From Daphnia carinata (lineage: Eukaryota; Arthropoda; Branchiopoda; Diplostraca; Daphniidae), in the NCBI RefSeq assembly GCF_022539665.2, contig NC_081333.1, forward strand, positions 4,276,971 through 4,340,970: a DNA stretch of 64,000 bases, written 5' to 3'. Position 1 is the stretch's first letter. Each line of letters starts with the position of its first letter. A program made the position numbers and the translations under genes. Under the pieces are notes generated by a model. It was given only the letters and a program-made list of their open reading frames with translations. It was not told where the DNA came from and searched no databases. Positions 48,860-59,366 of the stretch are shown piece after piece.

Positions 48860-49860
48860 TCTCTGCAATGGCAGCAAAATTAAAACATCCTTAGGGCCAT
48901 TTAAGTACCCAATTTCCCCAACACTCTGAACGTAAAGGACAAGTTGTTCTTCAGACAGAGAAGCAGAATTATTTGAGGCTTCTAGCTGTGACAGAACTAT
49001 AAAGGATTGCTGTTGTACTGGATTCATTAACACAAGATGGTACTTCTCATTAGGCAATTTGCATTACTCTATTAATTTACCTCACACCTTAACGGTAATG
49101 CACTCTTAGTGTTTTTTCATCTGTAGGCTGACTCTTCCATCCTGTAACACTTCCAGACTTGACTTGATCCCCCCGCTAAAATTCTGTAAATGCAAAATAA
49201 TAGCATTAAAAATACTTTTTCGATAGACAAAGAACGGGGAAGTACCTAATCCATGTTTTAGGTTGAACTCATGCCATTTCTGTGTTTCCATACCACACCC
49301 ATTTTCCGCCCAAATACAGTACCACAATTCTCCAGTTCCTTCGCTGCATGGACTTATTACTAACAATTCTTTTAGTGCAGCACTAACAGAATTTAAATTT
49401 AACACACTGTCAGGTGGTGGACTGAATAACTAAACAATAAATAATTGTTTGTTAAAATTCTATATTTATTTGGAATTCTTATTTGGAAAGTTTAGGCACC
49501 TGACTGTGTTCACCTAATGCCAACTCATCCTCACGTTCAGTTAGGGATGAGTTTTGAAAAACCTCCTTCACTGTTTGGAAAGTGTCCCGTTCTAACTTGT
49601 TTTTTCCAGTAACTGCGCTTGTAGACTCAAAGTTTGAGCTAAAAAACAAAAATGAATAAAAGAACACAAATACAATCATTACGTATTACCATCCTTAGTT
49701 TTGTTGTCACCTAATATTTTCTGCTGTTGCAATAATTGAGCCTGCAGGTTCTTAATTAGAGCTAAAAAACAATAATTAATAATTGAAAACTAATATATTA
49801 ATCTTTGTACTTACCATCCTTATCTTTTATTTCTTATTCATTTTTAAATATTTTTCTCCA
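48860..49860 (-). pseudogene. Right-arm copy of the unidentified multi-exon gene
   Basis: The minus-strand counterpart of the left-arm fragment has one coiled-coil exon (NLQAQLLQQQKILGDNKTKD), EVFQNSSLTEREDELALGEH, LKELLVISPCSEGTGELW, and EEQLVLYVQSVGEIGYLNGP. A 1-nt loss after QAQLLEK breaks the frame in the second exon. Both arms are therefore decayed copies of one source gene. Confidence 0.55.
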
Positions 49861-50085
49861 GCCACGCGTTTTTCTCCCGCCACGCTACTCAACTAACTGC
49901 TAAAGGGATCCAATGGACTCAAATTGCCTACATGCCTGTAATAACGAATCTCAGCGGTAGATGGCTACGGGTCGGAAAAATAGAAAAAAGTGTGATTTTT
50001 TTTTTTTCCGAAATTTTTTTTTTTTTTTGGGGTAAAACGGATTGCCATACCCGACAAAATAAACCCTTGCAAAATAAGCCCGACT

Positions 50086-50520
50086 CAGACTTGCCGTTGC
50101 GATTGTTTTTTCGATTTTGATCGCCGATCAAATCATCACTGATTGATTTTGATTGGCGATTCGATCTTTTCAAAATGATTTGATCGGCGATAAAATTTCT
50201 GCGATTGCGATCATTTTGGGGCGAAATCTAGTGGTGGAAATTTAAAGTAAACTGTCACCATTTCAAGTCAATGGCGACCAAAAAGGCGTCTGCTGCGAAA
50301 AAAGGATAAACAGCATCCTCAGCAAAACTTTTTAGCAAAAATTTATATGAATCATAAGTTTTTACGTTTTGTGGCGCTGACTTCAATCGCAAAAATGATC
50401 GCTGTCGATCAACGAGTTTTTTTATCGCCGATCAAATCAAAATCAAAATGTAAACATTTGATCGGCGATCGTTTTTTTAATCGTAATCGGTGATCGATGA
50501 TCGCGATCGCGGCAAGTCTG
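50086..50520. mobile_element. hAT-type MITE, 435 bp
   Basis: Terminal inverted repeats CAGACTTGCCG (50086-50096) and CGGCAAGTCTG (50510-50520) are flanked by a perfect 8-bp direct repeat GCCCGACT (50078-50085 and 50521-50528). An 8-bp duplication with CA-starting ends fits the hAT superfamily. The interior carries several inverted and direct copies of GATCGCCGATCAAATC, as expected of subterminal transposase-binding motifs. No coding capacity. Confidence 0.85.
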
Positions 50521-50659
50521 GCCCGACTTTATGGTATTTTAGGTTTATTTCAAAAACTATAAGGCCGATTGAAAAATCAACTTCTTTTCCGTGATTGGCA
50601 TTTAATTCTGCATCGAAATCATATATTTTAATTCAAATCTAAATTTTGGCCAAAAATGA

Positions 50660-50693
50660 AAAAGTGGGAAGGCTATATAGCCTTCGCACTTTT
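50660..50693. repeat. Hairpin palindrome, copy 2
   Basis: GAAGGCTATATAGCCTTC with AAAAGTG/CACTTTT arms is copy 1 with an extra TA at the centre. The surrounding 200 bp repeat 44510-44720 directly. Confidence 0.8.
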
Positions 50694-50959
50694 GTCAAAA
50701 TCGGCAAAAAGCGACAGTCTCGGAATTCGATGAAAATCACACCCTATATTCAAATTTTAATGCTGATTAGGATTCTGTGATTGATTTTGCCCTTAGGCTA
50801 TCCGTTTTTGATGACAAGAAAGAAAACTGTTGTTAACTGTTAGCGCAATATTTGTTTTTTACATTTATTTCCAAAACCATAAATCCTATTGAAAAATAAC
50901 CTTGTTTTTTGTAAGTCACCCGTTTTTGAAAAAAAAGGAAAAAGTGCTGTTACTTGAAA

Positions 50960-51465
50960 ATTGTTCGAGCGAGCGTAGCTCGCGATGGACAATTGTGATT
51001 GTCTTTAATTTAAGCGAAGACATTAACTGTGGTGTTGACCTTGGTGTATTAGCTACTTTTAAGCAGGGGTAACAAAAATTTCCAACGAGGGTACACGCCC
51101 CTCTTTTCCAACTCAGGCCTTTTTGTACTTTAGGTGAGCTGTGATAACGTGAATTTTAAATAATTAAAATCTTCTTGTTCTTCCTTTTTTTTTTTTTTTT
51201 TTGTAAGCCGCGTTAGCTCGAATTTAATCATAGCTTTCTCCGCTTCACGTAAACCACCGCGATAAGCGCCCCGCATTTGCCCATTCCTTGGTTTCAAAAC
51301 CGCCAACAGTTTGGTGTGAAAATCTGATGTAACGAAAAAAAACGATAAATTTTAAATTTTTTTTGAGCCGGCTAGGGACGGTGGGATAAGAAGACAGTTA
51401 ATGTCTTCACTATCATTCAAGAACAATTCCAATTGTCCATCGCGAGCTTCGCTCGCTCGAACAAT
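50960..51465. mobile_element. Short element with 36-bp inverted ends
   Basis: Left end 50960-50995 (ATTGTTCGAGCGAGCG, then TAGCTCGCGATGGACAATTG) and right end 51430-51465 are inverted copies with one difference. A second inverted pair lies inside (GAAGACATTAACTG near 51015 and CAGTTAATGTCTTC near 51394). The 506-bp unit looks like a foldback-type MITE. No target duplication was identified with confidence. Confidence 0.65.
51019..51125. repeat. 107-bp inverted repeat, left copy
   Basis: It runs from GACATTAACTGTGGTG through AAGCAGGGGTAACAAAAATT to ACTCAGGCCT. Its inverted partner is at 54772-54877. Confidence 0.85.
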
Positions 51466-51536
51466 TCCCAATTGTCCCTGAATTGTTCGACATTAACTGT
51501 GGTGTCTTTAAAGCATCAGACAACAGGGAAAATATA

Positions 51537-53193
51537 TCAAAACCTGTATATACAACCTATGACCCAAGAACTCAATCTTGACGAAGAGTTTTGATTGCCG
51601 AGAATCGCAGATCCAATTGATCCTGCGGCTCTCTTCAATTGATTGAACGTTAGTTCTCCACAGCGTAACGATGTTGAGCCTGCCAAAAGCGTTATCAGCT
51701 TACGCGCATTATTGGATCCCAATTGTGGGCATACTTCGGCAACGGCGGCCGGGTGTTGTACTTTCCTTGAGCGTTGACGACCGCATCGTAACGCTAAATA
51801 CTGCACTAGCTGTAGTTCATATTCTATATGAAGAATCCGTCAGGAAAAACTCCAGTTTTCAATCACGCCAACCGACAAGGGATCAACATCCCCTCGGTGG
51901 CACTAATTATGCCAACCGACAAGGGATCAACATCCCCTCGGTGGCGCCAATTACGCCAACCGACAAGGGATCAACATCCGTTCGGAGGCACCAATCACGT
52001 CTTGCACTTCCGGCCAATTGCTCTTCAGTGTAACTTGATACGTGTTGCTGCCCAGAAGTTCAACAACTTATGGTGGAAGGTCCTTGACTTCAATTTGGAC
52101 GGGTCATTCTGACAGACAACGGAGTCGTTTATTGCAACGAATTAGTGGCCCAGGTGGCCGATCCCTGGATAAGGGGAGAATTTCTTCTCGGCGTCCAGCT
52201 TCCTATAAACTGCCTGCGTAATGTGACATCGAGATTTGATTACGGTGTTGCCTCAAATGAAAACATTGCCCATCACTCTTGATGCTACTGTTCAGCAATA
52301 TGAGACTACAGTTAAAAACCAGCTGGAATAACAAAGCCGGACGAGCAGTTCTTCACGTTTAAACGGCGTTGTCGAAACGCAATGTAAAGTCCGTCGCTTT
52401 TGTCCAGGCTTTAGCCACCATGACGACCATATCCAGCATCCTGTCCGGATCCATCCGGGTTCCTTATGCATTGAGCGAAAACGTTGAAATGATGGCTTCT
52501 TACAACGCTGCCCGCGATGCGGCCGACGCTAAAATCCAAATCTGCTGCCTGAGATCCTCCTCGACGGGCAGCAGTATAACTGGCCAGCAGCCATGGTCAC
52601 CATTTCCACGACGTTCGACCAGCTTCAAAGAGCCCAGCTCAACTGGAACGTCATGAAGAAAAAACAGCGTCGCTCCATTTGAACGGTCTGGAAGCCATGC
52701 TGAAATGACAGATTCAAAGTCCTCAAGATGTCGGCCTCAAAGCGACCCTGTCCGACCCAAACGCGGGGCATCCCGCTGCCGAAATCGAATGGGACATCAT
52801 GTCTGACAAATTCGTTAGCCGGGCAGAGTACCAAACGGGCAACCCAAGCGATTTGGAGCCAATGCGCTGGTCGATTTCTCCATGGAGAAAGGCGACCATC
52901 AGCTGACCGTCTTCACTGGAAACGTTGACATCGAGTATGTCCACATTGCCGGACGTTGGATTTCATCCGAAACAATCAGATCGGAATCGGATCTTCATTG
53001 GGCCTGCCTCAAGGGATTCGAGGCTATCTTTGACGGGCAATTTTCTGCTTTGCTTTCCGTTGCCCATCTGACTGTGTACCCACCACAGATGGACGCAGTG
53101 CAACCGAAAATCAAATACGATTTCATTCCAGTCAGCGACGGGCAAGTGCAACATGGAGTAACGTGTCAAAGAGTTCTCCGTCTTGTTGGATAA
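51537..53193. pseudogene. Degraded coding remnants, unidentified
   Basis: Several frame-shifted stretches look formerly coding on the plus strand, for example ILTDNGVVYCNELVAQVAD near 52110, PNAGHPAAEIEWDIMSDKF near 52760, and EYVHIAGRWISSETIRSESD near 52935. Stops and frame changes separate them. I could not assign a family; a decayed retroelement or a captured gene are both possible. Confidence 0.4.
51865..51996. repeat. Three 44-bp tandem repeats
   Basis: Units start at 51865, 51909 and 51953 with GCCAACCGACAAGGGATCAA; exact 44-bp period, with the third unit the most diverged. Confidence 0.85.
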
Positions 53194-53239
53194 TATCGAT
53201 TTGCCCGTTTCAGCATTGCGGATGACGATGGTTCTGGTG

Positions 53240-54190
53240 TCGCTCTTGGCCTCTTTGATGGCTATGGAAGTCCTATAATGAATTTGATGTGGATTTCAAT
53301 AAAATGTCAGTACATGACCGTATTAACTGGCAACATATTTAGAATTGGAGTTGTAGGATAGTATGCATCAAGATGACGCCAGTCGACCAGAACTGGACAT
53401 CGTGCAGACAAAAATAATTCGATGGTCAGGGAAAACAGTTTGATTGCCGACAGATTCACGATCCGTCAACTTCTGTCTTCTGAGCAGCAGACCACATCTT
53501 TTCTCCGAAATTGGTATCACATTGCTCGAATCCGTCTCGAATGTAAAGGCAGCCGGCGAATTCAGGCAAAACGAGGGCCACCGGGTTGGCCACTTGGCCT
53601 GCAGTAATTCGTTCGAACACAGGTAATACATTCCAATGTAACCAAAACGTAACCCGTGGGTTGAAAACACCCTTTTCCCAACACGCGTATAACAGCTCAC
53701 ACCAGCCCTGAGGGATGGGAGGTGTTGGATACGGTTGGTCAGTCCAGCAATGATGACATCTAGCCCACTGCTGTTCAAGCCTAGCAATGGAATCCGTAAT
53801 CCCCACGTGGCCGGAAGGCGCATCTACGGCGGTCCTTGTCGTTCATGTCCTCTTTTGATGGCTTTGGGAGTCCTCTACTCAAATTGATGCAAAGTTCAAT
53901 AAAATGTTGATACATGACCGTCTCAACTGGCAACCATCTTTTGGTCCGTGTAGAGGAAATAAAGAAAAACTTCAAAAAAGGAAAGCAGCCTCGTCAGTGT
54001 CTACAATTGGAATGGTAGGATATTCTGCATCGAGTGGACGCCAGTCCACCAAAGCTGGACATTGTGTTGACAAATAGTGCAATGGCCAGGGAAAACCGTT
54101 TGATTTGCCGACAAACTCCCAATCCGCCAATTTTTTTGTTTCTGAGCAGCCAAACCACCTCTTTTCTCCGAAATTGTGGTCCATTGCTCG
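53240..54190. repeat. Degenerate tandem duplication of about 600 bp
   Basis: 53240-53620 resembles 53835-54190 in the same direction, sharing TTCAATAAAATGT, ACATGACCGT, ACTGGACATCGTG versus GCTGGACATTGTG, and CTTTTCTCCGAAATT. No intact frame. Confidence 0.7.
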
Positions 54191-54771
54191 AAACTGTTAT
54201 CTAAAAGAGGCTGGCGATCCTTCATGTAGCCGTAAAAAGAATTAGTCGGGTAAATTGGGTAAATCAAAACGAATGCCCTCTTTTTTTTTTTTTTTTGACA
54301 AGACCGCCATTTTCTATGGATGGATAAAATGCTTGACTCAGATAACAACGTTTGAGCATCATTAAACTTTTGACTTAGTTTTAACGATTGTGATGCGACA
54401 ATGAAACGTTCAACGTCAGTCACCCCAATACTCAGTGTCTAGATAATTGACATACAGCAAAACGATGGCCTTAATTTTAGATTCTACAGATAATATACTT
54501 ATACCAAACCGAAATGAGGCAGCCTCTTAAATGTGCGCAAAAAAAGGTTAATGCCGAAGGATGGCGAAGCACCTTGCTTGTCTTGATAAACAACGTCTGT
54601 TTGACTACCCACTGATAATTGTAAGTATACTAGCTCATCTTCGTCTAAACGTTTTTTAGAAAGCTTTCGGCCCACTTTTTCTTTTAAGTCGATGCAATAG
54701 AAAATGTGTTTAAACTTGAAAACGAATCGATGGCGGGGCTACTGTCCGACGACATCCCTGCACTAGAGCTA

Positions 54772-54877
54772 AAAAAGGTCTGAGTTGGAAAAGAGGGGCG
54801 TGTACCCTCGTTGGAAATTTTTGTTACCCCTGCTTAAAAGTAGCTAATACACCAAGGTCAACACCACAGTTAATGTC
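54772..54877. repeat. 107-bp inverted repeat, right copy
   Basis: Inverted partner of 51019-51125, ending in CACCACAGTTAATGTC. Together they bound a 3.86-kb segment (51019-54877) that contains the degraded coding remnants. Confidence 0.85.
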
Positions 54878-55305
54878 GAACAAATTACAGACAATTGTTA
54901 GCGCGCCGTTTAATTTTTAAACTTATTTCAAAGAGAAAATAAATGGTTTTGACACACCCGGTTAATTTTTATTTTTTTTCAAAAACCGCTTAGCTGGCGA
55001 GAATGCTGATATTTTATTCGGAATCAGTGTTGAATTGCAATTGTATAGGATTAGGTTTCATCGATTTCGAAATCAAAATTGCTAGTCTAATTTTTTTGTT
55101 TAAAAAGTCGGGCTGAAAAGTCAGGCTTACTTCGCTTACGCGGTCGTCGTTTTCTTGGTCGTGAGATGGCGCTTATATCAGTAGCCCCTATATTCTGACA
55201 TAAGCGGACAAGGAATCTTTCCTCCCACCTTTTGCTTAGTCATGAAGTGATGAAGATTAAATAGATTTTTCGATTCTCTCTGATAATCAAGGCTTCATAT
55301 TAAAA
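54878..55305. other. Flank between transposon nest and serine hydrolase
   Basis: AT-rich DNA with another AGTCGGGCT motif (55106-55114). It contains the promoter region of the downstream gene; no specific motif is evident. Confidence 0.45.
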
Positions 55306-56777
55306 ATGGTGAAATGGGTTCCATTATCCGCAGTCGGTGGCTTGAAGCGATTATTGATCGGTGCAACTTTATTGCGGAGCAAGTGCAGTAGACGACAGTC
55401 CTCTGTATACTATAGCCGGGATTCCCGGGATATTTGGCAAGTTACGATCAATACGACTAGAAGACACCCGGTATCATTGGCGAGTTCGTTCTGGAAGCCG
55501 GCAGTCACACCCTTTTACGTTCCCCATCGGCTGTCTTCCTTCACTTTTTGCAAGTCTAAGATGGTAAATTCAGTAGAAGCTGCATCAGTAGCAGAATCTA
55601 ATGGTTATGATAATGGGCATAGTGCTGGACAAGAAGATCTTGTTGACACTCCTCCCTTATTCAAAGAAATCCAGATTCCTTTGTCTTGGGGTCATTTAGC
55701 AGGTATGTAGGAAGTTGGTTTTTCTTGTTGGCAACAAATAAGACACAAATAGTCTAAATGCCTTTTTTCGTTTTCCAGCAAAAGTCTGGGGAACACCCAA
55801 TGACCATCCAATTTTGGCATTACATGGCTGGCAGGATAATGCAGGCACTTTTGACAAGCTTATTCCATTGCTTCCACCTGATTTGTATGTGGTCTGCCTG
55901 GATTTCTGTGGTAAGTTAGAAAAGTTTACTGAAATACCTTTAGATAATGGTAAAGCTAAGTTTGCATTTTCTAGGTCATGGACTATCAAGTCACTATCCT
56001 AAAGGTATGATCTACCATTACTGGGATCACATTGCTCATATTCGCTTGGTAGCCGAATATTTTGGCTGGTCTCGCTTCTCCATAATGGGTCACTCTCTCG
56101 GTGGTATTGTTGGCTCCATGTTCACTGCCATCAGCCCACACATGATCGAGAAACTCGTCATGATCGACATTGTCAAGCCCATCTCCACTCCGGCGAAATT
56201 CCAGCCAGATAAGTCTGCCAAAGCCATCGAAAGCTACATTCAGGTGCTGAAAAAACTAGAACAGAGCCCTCCCTCTTACTCCTACGAGGCGGCTCGTGAG
56301 AGACTGGTGCAGGCCAACAACGGATCGATTGATTCGAAAGCAGCGGAAGTCCTGATGCGCCGCGGCACTAAGCAGCATGAGGATGGTGGCTATTACTTCT
56401 CACGCGATCTCCGCCACGTAAGAATATATATCAATTTTCTTTTTAATCTTTCGGCGTCTTAGTAATAGACGATTTCATGTCTCTAGGTAATCCCCTCTGT
56501 GGCCTCTTACACTGCCGAACAGCATGCCGAATACGCTAAGCGCGTCCACTGCCCTTTGCTGCTCATCACAGCTAAAAATGGTTTCGTCTACGAAGATAAA
56601 TCCGTCATCGAAGATTTTGTCAAGATTTACCGAGATGTCAGCAAGGGAGGATTCCAACACGCACAGGTCGAAGGCACTCACCACGTCCATCTTGTAAATC
56701 CGGAGAATATTGCTTCCATTGTTGGCAAATTTTTGTCCCATGATGCTCAGCAGTCAACCCTAGATAATTTACAATAG
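55306..56777 (+). CDS. Serine hydrolase-like protein, SERHL / kraken family
   Basis: Four exons (55306-55702, 55779-55910, 55975-56417, 56487-56777) join to 420 aa. It is an alpha/beta hydrolase: oxyanion loop ILALHGWQDNAGTFD (about residue 145), nucleophile elbow MGHSLGG with Ser near 216, and catalytic-type His in VEGTHHVHL near residue 388. The block VCLDFCGHGLSSHYPKG is typical of SERHL and Drosophila kraken. The substrate is not established; detoxification and peroxisomal roles have been proposed for relatives. An upstream in-frame ATG gives an 85-residue basic, Ser-rich leader before a second ATG (55561), which alone would give 335 aa. The leader could be a mitochondrial targeting sequence. 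Confidence 0.9.
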
Positions 56778-57058
56778 CAATCGGTAGATGATACTGATTG
56801 AATTTTACGTTAGGAAACAATTTATGAATTGAATGATTTACTGATTCCCTAAGCGCCAAGTCTGTCTAGTACATTCTTCCTTGAAAGAACCTGCATTGTT
56901 ATGCAATGATCTTCTAAAGATCGCATTTAAACGCAGATATTGTAACTAACATTATTACTCTGTAGCATTTAACCTTCGTTGACATTCTGTTAAATTTCGA
57001 AACATTATTCACGTGGTGTTGAAAAATCTTCAAATTGTACTATCCACTCTATAGACTC

Positions 57059-57064
57059 AATAAA
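57059..57064 (+). terminator. Polyadenylation signal of the serine hydrolase gene
   Basis: AATAAA 282 bp after the stop and only 26 bp before the convergent MRPS5 stop codon, so the two 3' ends probably overlap. Confidence 0.5.
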
Positions 57065-57089
57065 CAAGTACGAGTCGCATCAGAACTCG

Positions 57090-58923
57090 TTAACTTTCTT
57101 CCATTTTCTTCGAGAATTTGACATGTCGACATTCTGGATATTTGTCAGCTAAAAAACTGCGTACTTCGCCATGTTCTACAAGAAGATTTACCTTAACTTG
57201 ATCTCGGTTGCGAAAACGTTCCGTTTTTGAAAGATGATTTTGCCATGACGGATCCGATTCGTTGAAATGAAAACCCTTCTTCCTCTTGGAAACAACTTTT
57301 CCGGCGTTTAGGTGCTACAGAGAAGATAAAAACTATACCATTTTAATAATATTTAAAAAAAAGATTTAAAAAAGATACGAACCAGATTTAAATCCATGTC
57401 ATCAATCGCTTTTGTGGTTTTGACTTCAGATGGCTTTGCCATTATTTGAGGAAAATAATCACGTTCTTTACGAAACTCGACAACGTGCAATTTCGTTTCT
57501 TCGGCGATCTTCTCGAATGTTTTCTGAAAAATTTTCACAAAGAATAAAAATAATAATAATGATAATATCAACTCAGTGTATAAAAACGATCCTTCGCATT
57601 CGTGCTCTTTACCTGTTGAAGCAAGCCTACCATAAAGGCTTTCGCTACGTGCTGTACATTTTTGGTCGAACCTTCGACTTTGGCGTAAATATCCTTGATA
57701 CCAACCGCTTTGCAAATCTCTCTGATGGCTCGATGGCATATGAGTCCATAACCTTCAGGCTTCTTTTGCACGAAGACCCTCGTTTTGCCGAAGGCAGCAA
57801 AAAAATCGTGCAATACTGAATGAATAATAGCGTGTTGTTACATTTTCTTATGAATTTAGAGGCGAAAAAAAAAAAATGCCAACCTGTGTGTTCATTATAT
57901 CGTTCCACGTACATAAGTTTCTGGGCGGCACGATTTTTAGCCTTCCTGAGTGCTGTCATACCCAATTGAGCTTTCCCTGTAGCGAACCCGGCAAGTCCGT
58001 TACTGTTACCAGTAACAACGAAAGCGCTTGTCCGACGAGTACGACCCAAATTTCCTTTCATGTTACACACTGTTTTGAACTGTGACGAAACAGACAAATG
58101 AATACTCGAATATGGAATCTAAAAAAAAAAATTAACAGTACTTCGAGGACGATGGTGTCAAATCCTTCGAAGTTATCTAAGGGATAATACCATTCAGTCA
58201 GCTGCAGCCTTAAATGATGGAAAAAATCTGAAAGTACCTTCTCCAACAGGATCAGGAGGACCTACACTTCTACCAGGTAGCTTTGGGCCGGACCAACCCC
58301 TTTCCAGAGGACTTAATCTCAACAATCTAAATGCTCCCATTTCATCCCGTAGCTTCAACAATTTGGCCTCCCTGTCAGGATCGTCTGGTAGTTTTTTCTG
58401 TTGGATAAGCTCTCTCCCCTGAATGATGGGGCTGTTCAGTCCAGGCCACAGCATATTTGTTTTACCTTTTAAAGATTTAATATTAGTCATGTATTTTATA
58501 TAGTATAATACTATCAAAGGGTCATTACCAACACCAACAACTTGTCCTTTGTTTAAATTTTTTGCCATCTTTTTGCCAACGGCTCTGCCTCTTCCACGTT
58601 TTTTACCAGCATTACTAACACTGGTAACTCCTTTCCATAACTTGTCAGCTGGCACTGAAAATAAACAAAACGATTTTAAAATACGAAAGAAAGTACAGTT
58701 GGCGATTTAACTAACGTTTGTTGAAAAAACTCGTATTTCGTACGGTCGAAACAACCGGGGTGAACCGCTTAGAGGAAATTATTGGTGGAGATGTTTGAAC
58801 TGTAGAGAATAATGTTATGGGTTGTACTGTAACTCCAATTGGTCTTATAGACATTCTCAAAGAACACACGTAATTGGGGGATAACTGAAGGAAACATTTT
58901 GCGACATTCCAAAGCCCTGCCAT
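57090..58923 (-). CDS. mRpS5: Mitochondrial ribosomal protein uS5m
   Basis: Eight exons (58923-58716, 58654-58529, 58465-58238, 58176-58142, 58079-57884, 57815-57613, 57523-57383, 57314-57090) join to 453 aa; human MRPS5 has 430. It belongs to the small subunit of the mitochondrial ribosome. The N-terminal 60 residues are basic and Ser/Thr-rich, like a transit peptide. Then come LPADKLWKGV, KNLNKGQVVGVGK and ERGWSGPKLPGRSVGPPDP, followed by the S5 dsRNA-binding and C-terminal domains: FVVTGNSNGLAGFATGKAQL, ALRKAKNRAAQKLMYVERY, PEGYGLICHRAIREICKAVG and IKDIYAKVEGS. These match the vertebrate protein closely. Exon 4 is a micro-exon of 35 nt. A transposon begins 138 bp upstream of the start codon. 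Confidence 0.95.
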
Positions 58924-59340
58924 GTTTTAACACTTTTGATTTTACTAAGGATCGTCGTCTGCTTGAACAGAAAGCGACTGCATCTTTTATCTTTTCACAG
59001 ATGGCGTTTTAATAAAAAATTCTTTCAGCTGATTCTGCGAGTCTTTTTAATCCAAAATCTATGGCAATCCGTTTTACCCAAAATAAAAATAAAAAATATA
59101 GGCCTTTTTTTCTGTTTTACTGCTATCGCCATCTAACGGTCACGTTTCTAGTTAATTCTCCCGACACACTGACCGAAAAAAATTCTAAGCCCGACTAAAT
59201 AAGCCAGACTTTCTGTTTTTTACGGTTAATTAAAAAACTAGAAGCCTGATATAAAAATATACCCCATTTTCGTGATCAGCGATCAATTTCGAATCGGAAT
59301 AATGTATTTTTAATGAAATCTAGGATTTGAAGAAAATTGG

Positions 59341-59366
59341 AAAAGTGAGAAGACTTCTTACTTTTT
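59341..59366. repeat. Hairpin palindrome, copy 3 (diverged)
   Basis: AAAAGTGAGAAGACTTCTTA followed by CTTTTT. It is at the homologous place of copies 1 and 2, after a related leader (GAATCGGAATAATGTATTTT), but with different stem bases that still pair. Confidence 0.6.

Larger units (their letters stand above)
44827..50048. mobile_element. Foldback element with 2.2-2.5-kb inverted arms
   Basis: The left arm (44827-47312) and right arm (47822-50048) are diverged inverted copies around a 509-bp centre. Outer ends read ATGGCAATCCGTTTTAC and, inverted, GTAAAACGGATTGCCAT, the same termini as the element at 59061-63461. Next to them both arms share a poly-A/poly-T stretch, TTCGTTATTACAGGCATGTA and copies of GTGGCTGGAGAAAAA. 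Inside, each arm has exon-like pieces of one gene and one copy of the structured module. I see no matching target duplication at the two ends. No transposase is recognisable, so it is probably non-autonomous. Confidence 0.8.

Noticed and set aside
50086-50520. A CRISPR-like array from the repeated GATCGCCGATCAAATC motifs
   Set aside because: Motifs are in both orientations with irregular spacing, and the TIR plus 8-bp duplication explain the unit as a MITE in eukaryotic DNA.
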